A stretch of DNA of 64,000 nucleotides from DASRDU01 sp046331565 (lineage in GTDB: Bacteria; Acidobacteriota; Blastocatellia; RBC074). Of this stretch, positions 10,667 through 18,506 are shown in pieces. How positions within the stretch are numbered: the stretch's first letter is position 1; each line of letters begins with the position of its first letter. A program made the translations under genes and the position numbers. The notes beneath the pieces are model-generated. The model was not told the origin of the DNA and searched no databases. It saw only the letters and a program-made list of their open reading frames with translations. The DNA lies in NCBI GenBank assembly GCA_046331565.1, contig JAXLQP010000010.1, positions 1 to 64,000 on the forward strand, given 5' to 3'.

Positions 10667-12244
10667 ATGAGTACTGAGCGTGTAGCGATTTTCGATACGA
10701 CGCTGCGCGATGGCGAACAGTCGCCCGGCTGCAGCATGAACCTGGAAGAAAAAGTCCGCATGGCGCGCCAGCTTGATGCGCTTGGCGTGGACATCATCGA
10801 AGCCGGTTTCCCGATTGCCTCGGACGATGATTTCGCCGCCGTGCGCGAAGTGGCGAAGACCTGCCGCCGCCCGATCATCGCGGCGCTCTGCCGCACGACG
10901 CGCGAAGACATTGAACGCGCGTGGGAAGCATTGTCTGACGCTGCCCGCCCGCGCATTCATACCTTTGTCGCCACTTCCGACATTCACCTTCAGTACAAGC
11001 TGCAAAAGACCCGCGAGGAAGTGCTGGAAATGGCCAGCCGTGCTGTTCGGATGGCTAAAAGCTTCACTGACGATGTTGAGTTTTCAGCCGAAGACGCCAC
11101 GCGCAGCGATCTTGATTATCTCTGCCAGGTGATCGAAGCCGTCATCGAAGAAGGCGCCACGGTCGTCAACATTCCCGACACGGTTGGTTATACGATTCCT
11201 TCAGAATACACGCAGATCATCAACACGCTGCGCCAGCGCGTGCGCAACATTGACCGCGCCACGATCAGCGTGCACTGTCACAATGACCTTGGCCTTGCGG
11301 TCGCCAATTCGCTGGCCGCCATTGCCGCCGGAGCGCGACAGATTGAATGCACGATCAATGGCATCGGCGAACGCGCCGGTAACGCTTCGCTTGAAGAAGT
11401 CGTGATGGCGATGCGTGTGCGCAGGGATCTGATGCCGTTTCAGAACGGCATTGTGAGTGAAGAACTGTTCCGTTCAAGCCAGACGCTTTCAAATATCACC
11501 GGCGTGCTCGTGCAGCCGAACAAGGCTGTGGTCGGCAAGAATGCCTTCGCGCACGAAGCGGGCATTCATCAGCACGGCGTTCTGAAAAACCGCATCACCT
11601 ACGAAATCATGACGCCCGAATCGGTTGGCGTGAAAACCAACAGCATCGTGCTCGGCAAGCATTCGGGCCGCCACGCGCTGAACAAAAAGTACGAGGAGAT
11701 GGGTTACACGCTCTCGCGCCCCGAACTCGACAAGGCCTACAAGCTCTTCACCAAACTCGCCGATCAGAAGAAGGAGATTTTTGAAGAAGACCTGATGGCG
11801 ATTTTGCAGGACGGCATTGCGCACATCCCCGAAGCGTGGAAGATTCGCGCCATTCAGGCCACTGCCGGAACCGCGAAGCTGGCAACGGCGCTCGTCACGC
11901 TCGCTGATGATCTGGGCGAAAAAACTGATTCAGCCATTGGTGACGGCCCGGTGGATGCGGTCTATGCCGCGATTGACAAGATCACAGGCATTCAGGGCCG
12001 CCTGATGGATTACACCGTTCGCGCCATCACGCAGGGAACTGACGCGGTCGGCGAAGTCTTCGTTCACGTCGAATTCGAAGGCGTGTCATACACCGGCAAA
12101 GCCGCCAGCACCGATGTCGTTGATGCCAGCGCGCGCGCCTATCTCAACGCTGTCAACAAGGCGCTTTACGCCAAGGCGCGTCGCGGTTCCATCGGCGCAC
12201 TTGATGAAGTCTCAATCGCCAGCCCGCTGCCTGAAGAAAAATAA
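10667..12244 (+). CDS. leuA: 2-isopropylmalate synthase
   Basis: The 525-residue enzyme condenses 2-oxoisovalerate with acetyl-CoA, the first committed step of leucine synthesis. It has the N-terminal FDTTLRDGEQSPGCSMN signature, the second signature HCHNDLGLAVANSLAAI with metal-binding histidines, the HEAGIHQHGVLKN linker and the C-terminal LeuA allosteric domain from about residue 395, which normally confers leucine feedback inhibition. AGGAG lies about 10 nt before the ATG. leuB follows, with a palindromic element in the 120-nt gap. Isopropylmalate isomerase (leuCD) is absent from the window. Confidence 0.96.
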   Translation: MSTERVAIFDTTLRDGEQSPGCSMNLEEKVRMARQLDALGVDIIEAGFPIASDDDFAAVREVAKTCRRPIIAALCRTTREDIERAWEALSDAARPRIHTFVATSDIHLQYKLQKTREEVLEMASRAVRMAKSFTDDVEFSAEDATRSDLDYLCQVIEAVIEEGATVVNIPDTVGYTIPSEYTQIINTLRQRVRNIDRATISVHCHNDLGLAVANSLAAIAAGARQIECTINGIGERAGNASLEEVVMAMRVRRDLMPFQNGIVSEELFRSSQTLSNITGVLVQPNKAVVGKNAFAHEAGIHQHGVLKNRITYEIMTPESVGVKTNSIVLGKHSGRHALNKKYEEMGYTLSRPELDKAYKLFTKLADQKKEIFEEDLMAILQDGIAHIPEAWKIRAIQATAGTAKLATALVTLADDLGEKTDSAIGDGPVDAVYAAIDKITGIQGRLMDYTVRAITQGTDAVGEVFVHVEFEGVSYTGKAASTDVVDASARAYLNAVNKALYAKARRGSIGALDEVSIASPLPEEK

Positions 12245-12267
12245 CAACCTGCCGCGAAGAGAGGAAT

Positions 12268-12350
12268 TGTTGTGCGATTTGCCAAAATCGCACGGCCTCG
12301 TCCGGAAGGACGCTGAAAGTAACCGTGCGATCCTGGCACATCGCACAACA
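12268..12350. repeat. paired-hairpin palindromic element, copy 1 (leuA-leuB gap)
   Basis: Outer arms TGTTGTGCGAT (12268-12278) and ATCGCACAACA (12340-12350) are complementary. Each arm also folds on its own (GTGCGATTT with AAATCGCAC; GTGCGAT with ATCGCAC), giving two hairpins separated by a short linker. The same architecture and related sequence recur at 35606-35687, so this is a dispersed element rather than a leu-specific regulator. Position inside an apparent operon could still affect mRNA stability. Confidence 0.8.
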
Positions 12351-12363
12351 TCAAATTCACCTT

Positions 12364-13440
12364 ATGCACGCAAACATTGTCACACTCCCCGGTGACGGCA
12401 TCGGCGTCGAAGTCACGCGCGAAGCCGTCGCCTGTCTTGAAACAATCGCTGAAACATTCGGCCATCAATTCACTTTTCAGTCTCATCTGATCGGCGGCGC
12501 GGCGCTCGATGCGGTCGGTGTTCCGCTGCCTGATGAAACCCTGCGGGCCTGTCTGGCGAGCGATGCCGTTTTTCTGGGCGCAGTCGGCGGGCCGCAGTAC
12601 GACAACAATCCGCCGAAGCTCAAACCCGAAACCGGCCTGCTTGGCCTGCGCGCCGGACTGGGCGTCTTTGCCAATCTGCGCCCGGCATTTCTGCACGAAC
12701 CGCTGATTGGCGCTTCGCCGCTCAAGCCTGAGATCGTGCGCGGCACCGATATGATCATCGTGCGTGAACTGATGGGCGGCGCTTACTTCGGCCAGCCGCG
12801 TGAAATCAGCGACGAGCGCGGCCTCAACACGATGGTTTACACCGCGCCCGAAGTTGAGCGCGTGGCGCGCGTGGCCTTTGAAATCGCGCGCGGCAGAAAG
12901 AAGAAAGTTCATTCGATTGACAAGGCCAACGTGCTGGAATCATCGCAGCTCTGGCGCAAGGTGGTCATCAAGGTCGCCGCTGATTATCCCGACGTGCAAC
13001 TCGAACACGGTTACGTTGACAGTTGCGCAATGGCGCTGGTGACGCGCCCGACGGCTTATGACGTGATCGTGACCGAAAATCTTTTTGGCGACATTCTCAG
13101 CGACGAAGCCGCTGTCCTCACCGGTTCGCTCGGCATGCTGCCGTCCGCAAGCATCGGCGGCAAAGTCGGATTGTATGAACCTGTTCACGGTTCCGCGCCG
13201 GACATTGCCGGAAAGGGCATTGCCAATCCGCTCGGCGCAATCGCTTCAGTCGCCCTGATGCTGCGCCACAGCTTCAAACTGGAACGCGAAGCGCGGGCGC
13301 TTGAATCAGCGATCAGCGAAACGCTGGCTGAAGGCTGTGGCACGGCTGATCTGAAGAGTCAGCCAAAACAGGTCAGCACCACAGAAATCGGTGAAATCAT
13401 TCGCGGCAGGGTGGCGAAAGCAAACGCAGGGAATGCGTAG
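12364..13440 (+). CDS. leuB: 3-isopropylmalate dehydrogenase
   Basis: The 358-residue NAD-dependent beta-decarboxylating dehydrogenase oxidises 3-isopropylmalate to 4-methyl-2-oxovalerate. The protein starts MHANIVTLPGDGIGVEVTRE; upstream in-frame codons lie in the palindromic element and are unlikely to be translated. Visible motifs are AVGGPQYDNNPPKLKPETGLLGLR (substrate arginines), YFGQPRE, the HSIDKANVLE segment and the cofactor region LFGDILSDEAAVLTGSLGMLPSASIG followed by YEPVHGSAPDIAGKGIANP. Length is normal for LeuB. It is the second gene of the leu pair. Confidence 0.96.
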   Translation: MHANIVTLPGDGIGVEVTREAVACLETIAETFGHQFTFQSHLIGGAALDAVGVPLPDETLRACLASDAVFLGAVGGPQYDNNPPKLKPETGLLGLRAGLGVFANLRPAFLHEPLIGASPLKPEIVRGTDMIIVRELMGGAYFGQPREISDERGLNTMVYTAPEVERVARVAFEIARGRKKKVHSIDKANVLESSQLWRKVVIKVAADYPDVQLEHGYVDSCAMALVTRPTAYDVIVTENLFGDILSDEAAVLTGSLGMLPSASIGGKVGLYEPVHGSAPDIAGKGIANPLGAIASVALMLRHSFKLEREARALESAISETLAEGCGTADLKSQPKQVSTTEIGEIIRGRVAKANAGNA

Positions 13441-13521
13441 GTGACGGCGCATTTCAAAGCCTGTGCCGCAGGCGCTTTTGAGAAGTAATGATGAGTTCAT
13501 CAAAGAGAGCCGGTTTGAGAA

Positions 13522-13739
13522 GTTTCAGAAGTTCTTCCTGTCCGCGGAGCGGACGAATTCAATAGCGGCGGGTGCAACCCGCCGAAGCGAACGGGAAGGG
13601 CTTCCGACTCTGAAAGAGTCGCATTCAAATTTATAACTGTGTCCCCTTCAGGGACGATGAGGCTGGGCGCGCTCTCCGGCGGGTTGCACCCGCCGCTATT
13701 GAATTCGTCCGCTCCGCGGACAGGAAGAACTTCTGAAAC
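13522..13739. repeat. 218-bp element with 63-bp perfect terminal inverted repeats
   Basis: Positions 13522-13584 are the exact reverse complement of 13677-13739; each arm contains TCCGCGGAGCGGA, itself palindromic, and GCGGGTTGCACCCGC. The 92-bp centre has no convincing gene. It lies between leuB and the ilv leader. The structure is that of a MITE or large REP element; transcribed, it would form a very stable hairpin and could separate the leu and ilv transcripts. Confidence 0.92.
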
Positions 13740-13841
13740 AAACTCTGAACCACAAGGCCCGGGTGTCACGCTGAAAGGGAGCATAAAGAGAATTTATCTT
13801 TTTTCAGTGATTATTTAGTGGACGAGTCTGAGGGTGGTGAC

Positions 13842-13847
13842 TATAAT
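13842..13847 (+). promoter_or_regulatory. probable -10 element of the ilv operon
   Basis: A consensus TATAAT lies 61 nt upstream of the ilv leader peptide start. No good -35 hexamer is seen at 16-18 bp spacing (13819-13824 reads TGGACG), so the promoter may be weak or activator-dependent. Its placement just upstream of an attenuator-type leader supports the assignment. Confidence 0.5.
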
Positions 13848-13907
13848 GCGCTCGCTTCAACGAAGCACCTGCGAACTTTATCGGGATCAGTTACTTTCAT
13901 CAGGCTT

Positions 13908-14048
13908 ATGCTCAATCGCTTTCAGCACAATTCGCTTCAGCTTCCGGCCAGCATTCTGGTCAGCGGCCCTGGTGTACCGTCAGCGATTATTACCGGCATT
14001 ATTGTAGTCGGTGTAAGACAAGCACCACTCGCCGCACGGGCCGCCTGA
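13908..14048 (+). CDS. ilv operon leader peptide (46 aa, Ile/Val-rich)
   Basis: A short reading frame starting MLNRFQHNSLQ and containing the control run AIITGIIVVGV at residues 26-36: four Ile and three Val codons within eleven. It ends 26 nt before a terminator hairpin that precedes ilvB. Such peptides sense charged tRNA: ribosomes stall at the Ile/Val codons when these amino acids are short. I see no strong Shine-Dalgarno sequence before the ATG at 13908. Translation is inferred from codon content and from its position relative to the competing RNA structures. Confidence 0.8.
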   Translation: MLNRFQHNSLQLPASILVSGPGVPSAIITGIIVVGVRQAPLAARAA

Positions 14049-14110
14049 GGACGCAGGCACAGGGAATCGAAGACAAGCCCCGGCGAGTGCAGCAACTCGC
14101 CGGGGCTTTT
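14026..14110 (+). terminator. ilvB transcription attenuator (terminator and antiterminator)
   Basis: Terminator: 14075-14088 (AAGCCCCGGCGAGT) pairs with 14095-14108 across a 6-nt loop, followed by a T-run. Competing antiterminator: CACTCGCCG at 14026-14034, inside the leader reading frame just after the Ile/Val codons, is exactly complementary to 14081-14089 in the terminator's 5' arm. A ribosome stalled at the Ile/Val codons would leave 14026-14034 free to pair and block the terminator; one that reaches the stop at 14046-14048 would mask it and let the terminator form. This is the classical ribosome-mediated logic. ilvB starts 109 nt downstream. Confidence 0.88.
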
Positions 14111-14218
14111 AATTTCAGATTTCAGATTGAAGATTGGAAGATCAAAGGCAGCAATTCCAGTTGCCACAATCTGAAATCCGCAATCCGCAATCCGCAATCA
14201 ACTGAGGTGAACCTTCTT

Positions 14219-15922
14219 ATGAAAATGCGTGGCGCAAGAATCTTTCTGGAAGCATTGCGATGCGAGGGGATTGATGCCGTCTTCGGCTATCCCGGCGGCG
14301 CAGTGCTGCATATTTATGATGAGATCGCAACAAGCGGCGAGCAGCTTGGCATCAAACATTATCTGGTGCGTCACGAACAGGCAGCGCTGTTTGCCGCTGC
14401 CGGTTACGCGCAGGCGACGGGCAAAACCGGCGTGGCGCTGGTGACTTCAGGCCCCGGCGGAACCAACGCCGTCACGGGCATCACCAATGCCTTTATGGAT
14501 TCGCTGCCGGTGGTTGTCTTTACCGGTCAGGTGCCGACGCATCTGATCGGCAACGATGCCTTTCAGGAAGCCGACCTGACCGGCATGACGCGCTCCTGCA
14601 CCAAGCACAATTATCTGGTCAAGCACGTCGAGGAACTGGCGCCAACGATCAAGGAAGCCTTTCACGTCGCCAGCAGCGGACGACCCGGCCCGGTGCTGGT
14701 TGATCTGCCGAAGGATGTCACCGCCGCGCAGATTGAATTCAGCTATCCTGAAACGATTGAACTGAAAAGTTACAGGCCGCAGCAGGAAGGCGAGGCACGC
14801 CAGGTGCGCCGCGCTGTGACCGCAATGATGAAAGCGAAACGCCCGGTGCTGTATGTCGGCGGCGGTGCAATTACAGCAGGCGCGCACGAAGAGGTGCGCC
14901 TGCTGGCCGAAAAGCTCGGCCTGCCGACGACCTGCACGCTGATGGGACTCGGCGCGTTTCCGGCCAGCCATCCGCTGAGCCTGGGGATGCTCGGCATGCA
15001 CGGCGGTTACTGGACGAACATGGCTGTTGACAACAGCGACCTGCTGATTTCAATCGGCGCTCGTTTCGATGACCGCGTGACCGGCAAGCTCGATGAATTT
15101 GCCAAAGGCGCAAAGATCATTCACGTTGACATTGACCCGTCGAACATCAGCAAGAACGTCAAGGCTGACATTCCGATTGTGGGCGATGCGCGCACGGTGG
15201 CGAAACAGATGCTCGCTGAACTTCAGGCGCAGCTTGAAGCGGGCGAGGCGGTTGCTGACCGCAGCGCCTGGCACAAGCAGATTGCCGACTGGAAGGAACA
15301 GCACCCGTTCTGGTATCACCAGGATGACGGCGTTATCAAACCGCAGTACGTCATCCGTGAACTGCACCGCATCACGAAAGGCCAGGCGGTTGTTTCAGCC
15401 GATGTCGGTCAGCATCAGATGTGGACGGCGCAGTTGTACGGCTTTGACACGCCGCGCAACTGGCTCAACAGCGGCGGCCTCGGCGCGATGGGTTACGGCT
15501 TCCCGGCGGCGATGGGCGCGGCAGTGGCGCGTCCGGATGATTTGTGTGTGGCGGTGGTTGGTGACGGCGGCTTTCAGATGACGCTGATGGAACTGGCGAC
15601 GATCAGGCAGTACAACATTCCGGTCAAGATTCTGATCGTCAACAATGGTTATCTGGGCATGGTGCGCCAGTGGCAGGAAAAGTTTTACGAGCATAACTAC
15701 TCGTCGGTTGATCTCGAAGTCTCGCCTGATTTCGTCAAACTCGCGCAGGCTTACGATGTGCCAGCCTTCCGCGCCGAGAAACCCGCCGAAGTCACGCCGA
15801 CGCTGGAGCGGGCGCTCAACACGCCCGGCCCGGTGCTGATTGATATGCGCGTTGCCCGCGAAGAGAACGTCTTTCCGATTGTTCCTGCCGGTGCGGCGCT
15901 CAAGGATATGATCCTGCAATAA
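14219..15922 (+). CDS. ilvB: acetolactate synthase large (catalytic) subunit
   Basis: The 567-residue thiamin-diphosphate enzyme forms acetolactate or acetohydroxybutyrate from pyruvate. It has the catalytic glutamate in LVRHEQAALFAAAGYAQATG, the FAD-binding middle domain with SIGARFDDRVTGKLDEFA, and the ThDP/Mg motif VVGDGGFQMTLMELATIRQYNIPVKILIVNN. I start at MKMRGARIFLEAL (ATG at 14219) since GAGGTGA lies 8 nt upstream; reading further upstream would run into the attenuator. Together with ilvN and ilvC it forms a tight operon controlled by the upstream leader. Confidence 0.96.
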   Translation: MKMRGARIFLEALRCEGIDAVFGYPGGAVLHIYDEIATSGEQLGIKHYLVRHEQAALFAAAGYAQATGKTGVALVTSGPGGTNAVTGITNAFMDSLPVVVFTGQVPTHLIGNDAFQEADLTGMTRSCTKHNYLVKHVEELAPTIKEAFHVASSGRPGPVLVDLPKDVTAAQIEFSYPETIELKSYRPQQEGEARQVRRAVTAMMKAKRPVLYVGGGAITAGAHEEVRLLAEKLGLPTTCTLMGLGAFPASHPLSLGMLGMHGGYWTNMAVDNSDLLISIGARFDDRVTGKLDEFAKGAKIIHVDIDPSNISKNVKADIPIVGDARTVAKQMLAELQAQLEAGEAVADRSAWHKQIADWKEQHPFWYHQDDGVIKPQYVIRELHRITKGQAVVSADVGQHQMWTAQLYGFDTPRNWLNSGGLGAMGYGFPAAMGAAVARPDDLCVAVVGDGGFQMTLMELATIRQYNIPVKILIVNNGYLGMVRQWQEKFYEHNYSSVDLEVSPDFVKLAQAYDVPAFRAEKPAEVTPTLERALNTPGPVLIDMRVAREENVFPIVPAGAALKDMILQ

Positions 15923-15938
15923 GAAGAATCAGAGGACT

Positions 15939-16490
15939 ATGCGACATACAATTTCAGTCACAGTGGCAGATGAATACGGAATGCTGGCGCGCGTGGCGGG
16001 GCTGTTCAGCGCGCGCGGCTATCAGATTGATACGCTCTGCGTGGCACCGACGCTCGAAGACGGGCTGTCACGAATGACCATCACGACGCACGGCAACGAT
16101 CAGATCATCGAACAGATTCTCAAGCAGCTTGAAAAGCTGGTGAAGGTCTATGACGTGCACGACCTGACCCGGGAATCGCACGTTGAACGCGAGATGATTC
16201 TGGTCACGGTGGCGGCTGATCGCGGCACGCACCGGCAGGAGGTGCTGAGCCTGGTTGACATCTTTCGCGCCAAGGTGGTGGATGTGTCTGACGATGCCTT
16301 CATCATCGAACTGACCGGCAATGCCGAAAAGATTGACGCTTTTCTTGATCTGCTCAAACCCATCGGCATTCAGGATATGGCGCGCACCGGCACGATTGCC
16401 ATGAATCGCGTTGCGGCGGTCAAGGCGCGACAGTCACGCTACGACGAGGAAGAGACATTTTCTGAGCTGACGCTGAACGAGAAGGTCTGA
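15939..16490 (+). CDS. ilvN: acetolactate synthase small (regulatory) subunit
   Basis: A 183-residue protein with an N-terminal ACT domain (MRHTISVTVADEYGMLARVAGLFSARGYQIDTL) and the C-terminal ALS_ss_C domain containing LVTVAADRGTHRQEVLSLVDIFRAKVVDVS. The small subunit stimulates IlvB and confers valine feedback inhibition. Length is typical of the long (IlvH-like) form. The gene starts 16 nt after ilvB with AGAGGA as ribosome site. Confidence 0.95.
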   Translation: MRHTISVTVADEYGMLARVAGLFSARGYQIDTLCVAPTLEDGLSRMTITTHGNDQIIEQILKQLEKLVKVYDVHDLTRESHVEREMILVTVAADRGTHRQEVLSLVDIFRAKVVDVSDDAFIIELTGNAEKIDAFLDLLKPIGIQDMARTGTIAMNRVAAVKARQSRYDEEETFSELTLNEKV

Positions 16491-16534
16491 GCAGCGCAGT
16501 CAGCTTCATATCATTTTCACCGGAGACTATTTCA

Positions 16535-17551
16535 ATGAACATCTATTACGACGATGACGCCGATCCGAAATACCTTCAGGGCAAACGCATTGCCATTATC
16601 GGTTACGGCTCGCAGGGCTTTGGTCACTCGAACAACCTGAAAGACAGCGGCTGCGAGGTGATTGTCGGGCTGCGACCCGACAGCCCTTCAGTGGCCAAGG
16701 CGCAGTCAGCCGGGCTTGAAGTGCTGCCGGTGGCCGACGCTGCCGAACGCGCCGACATCATTATGCTGCTGACGCCGGATGAACTGACGCCGGGCATTTA
16801 CAAGCGCGAGATCGAACCGCACCTGAAGCCGGGCAAATATCTGGCCGTCGCGCATGGCTTTTCGATTCACTTCAAGAAGATCGTGCCGCCTGCTGAGGTC
16901 AACGTCTTTATGGTTGCGCCGAAAGGCCCCGGCCATCTGGTGCGGCGCGAATACGAGCGCGGTGCCGGCGTGCCGTGTCTGATCGCTGTGGCGCAGGATC
17001 CGAGCGGCGATACAAAGCAGGTTGCGCTGGCTTACGCCCGCGCCATCGGCGGCACACGCGCCGGAGTGATCGAAACGACCTTCAAAGAAGAGACTGAAAC
17101 TGATCTGTTCGGCGAACAGTCGGTGCTGTGCGGCGGCCTGACGGCGCTGATTCAGGCTGGTTACGAAACGCTGACCGAAGCCGGATACGCACCGGAGATG
17201 GCCTATTTTGAATGCCTGCACGAAATGAAGCTGATCGTTGATCTGCTCTATGAAGGCGGCATCTCGAACATGCGCTATTCGATCTCGAACACGGCTGAAT
17301 ACGGCGATCTGACGCGCGGCAAACGCGTCATCGGCCCTGAAGTCAAACAGCGGATGAAGGAGATTCTCTCTGAAATTCAGTCAGGTCAGTTCGCTGATGA
17401 ATGGATGGCTGAAGCCGAATCGGGCAAGCCGAATTTCAGTCGCCTGGTTGACGAAGGCAAAAAGCATCAGATCGAAGAAGTCGGCACAAGATTGCGCGGC
17501 CTGATGCCGTGGCTTGCGGCCAACAAAATCGTGGACAAGGCAAAGAACTGA
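16535..17551 (+). CDS. ilvC: ketol-acid reductoisomerase
   Basis: The 338-residue class I enzyme isomerises and reduces acetolactate to 2,3-dihydroxyisovalerate with NADPH. Seen are the Rossmann loop IAIIGYGSQGFGHSNNLKDSG, VAPKGPGHLVRREYERG..VPCLIAV and the C-terminal metal-binding helices with EETETDLFGEQSVLCGG and YFECLHEMKLIVDLLYEGG. A GGAGA ribosome site precedes the ATG. It is the last gene of the compact ilvBNC operon; an inverted repeat follows at 17582-17629. Confidence 0.96.
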   Translation: MNIYYDDDADPKYLQGKRIAIIGYGSQGFGHSNNLKDSGCEVIVGLRPDSPSVAKAQSAGLEVLPVADAAERADIIMLLTPDELTPGIYKREIEPHLKPGKYLAVAHGFSIHFKKIVPPAEVNVFMVAPKGPGHLVRREYERGAGVPCLIAVAQDPSGDTKQVALAYARAIGGTRAGVIETTFKEETETDLFGEQSVLCGGLTALIQAGYETLTEAGYAPEMAYFECLHEMKLIVDLLYEGGISNMRYSISNTAEYGDLTRGKRVIGPEVKQRMKEILSEIQSGQFADEWMAEAESGKPNFSRLVDEGKKHQIEEVGTRLRGLMPWLAANKIVDKAKN

Positions 17552-17581
17552 TTACCCGGAATCAGTCTGCAAAACTGAAAT

Positions 17582-17629
17582 GAACGCGGATGAAACTGGA
17601 CTGACGAATCAGATGTTTCATCCGCGTTC
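17582..17629 (+). terminator. hairpin downstream of ilvC
   Basis: GAACGCGGATGAAAC (17582-17596) is exactly complementary to GTTTCATCCGCGTTC (17615-17629) with an 18-nt loop. It comes 31 nt after the ilvC stop. No T-run follows, so it may mark the 3' end of the transcript or protect it, rather than act as an intrinsic terminator. Confidence 0.6.
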
Positions 17630-17722
17630 CATTACGGCCTCCGTGCTTCTCTCCTGATGCCTGACTCCGGTTTCTGAAAAAGCAGGATTCAGGGTTCAGT
17701 GATGTGAACATTCAGGCAGAAA

Positions 17723-18490
17723 ATGAACTCGTCACAGGCAGCACACAATCAGTCCATCGTGGAGCAGTTCACGCGACAGGCTGTGCCGTTCTCACGCATG
17801 GCAACGCAGTCAGAAGAGTTGTTGCTCGAAATGTCAGGCGTGACGAATGACGACACAGTGCTGGATGTGGCCTGCGGCCCCGGCATTGTCGCCTGCGCTT
17901 TTGCGACGCGCGCCAGGCACGTCACCGGAATTGATCTGACTCCGGCCATGATTGAGCAGGCGCAGCAGCGGCAGCGCAGACTCGGACTTGAAAATCTGAC
18001 GTGGCAGGTCGGAGATGTGCTGGCGCTGCCGTTTCCTGATGCCGCTTTTTCGCTCGTCATCACGCGGTACTCGTTTCATCACTTTCTCGATCCCGAAGCC
18101 ATGTTCAGAGAAATGATGCGCGTCTGTCAGCCAGGCGGAACGGTGATGGTGGTTGACGCGACGCCGCTGCCTGACAAGGCCGCAGCCTACAATCACGTTG
18201 AGAAACTGAAAGACCCGTCGCACGTGCGCGCCCTGACCGAAGATGAACTGCTCAGGATGGCCGAAGCTGTCGGACTGCAACAGATCAGAACTCAGCGTTA
18301 TGCGTTTGAACTGGAACTGGAAACTTCGATGCAATCCTTCTTTCCGAATCCCGGCGACGATGAAAGGATCAGGCAGATTTATCGTGATGACCTCGAACGC
18401 GATGCGCTGGGCATGAACGTTCATCTCAGAGACGGGCAGATTCACTTCGCGTATCCGGTTCTGATGCTGGCCGGTCAGAAGGCGGCCTGA
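17723..18490 (+). CDS. class I SAM-dependent methyltransferase
   Basis: A 255-residue protein of the UbiE/Methyltransf_11 type. SAM-binding motif I reads VLDVACGPGIVACAFA, followed by the acidic end of strand 2 (VTGIDLTPAMIEQAQQR), motif II QVGDVLALPFPDAAFSLVITRYSFHHF and motif III ..PGGTVMVVDATPL. The acceptor substrate is not evident; similar proteins act on quinone precursors or unknown small molecules. It sits between ilvC and cimA, 17 nt upstream of cimA, but has no obvious role in branched-chain synthesis. Confidence 0.85.
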   Translation: MNSSQAAHNQSIVEQFTRQAVPFSRMATQSEELLLEMSGVTNDDTVLDVACGPGIVACAFATRARHVTGIDLTPAMIEQAQQRQRRLGLENLTWQVGDVLALPFPDAAFSLVITRYSFHHFLDPEAMFREMMRVCQPGGTVMVVDATPLPDKAAAYNHVEKLKDPSHVRALTEDELLRMAEAVGLQQIRTQRYAFELELETSMQSFFPNPGDDERIRQIYRDDLERDALGMNVHLRDGQIHFAYPVLMLAGQKAA

Positions 18491-18506
18491 ACATTCAATA
18501 AGCAAT

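Noticed and set aside
13818..13907. N-terminal extension of the ilv leader peptide from an alternative start near 13818
   Set aside because: It would begin upstream of the -10 element at 13842, so the mRNA would not contain it; the ATG at 13908 is preferred.
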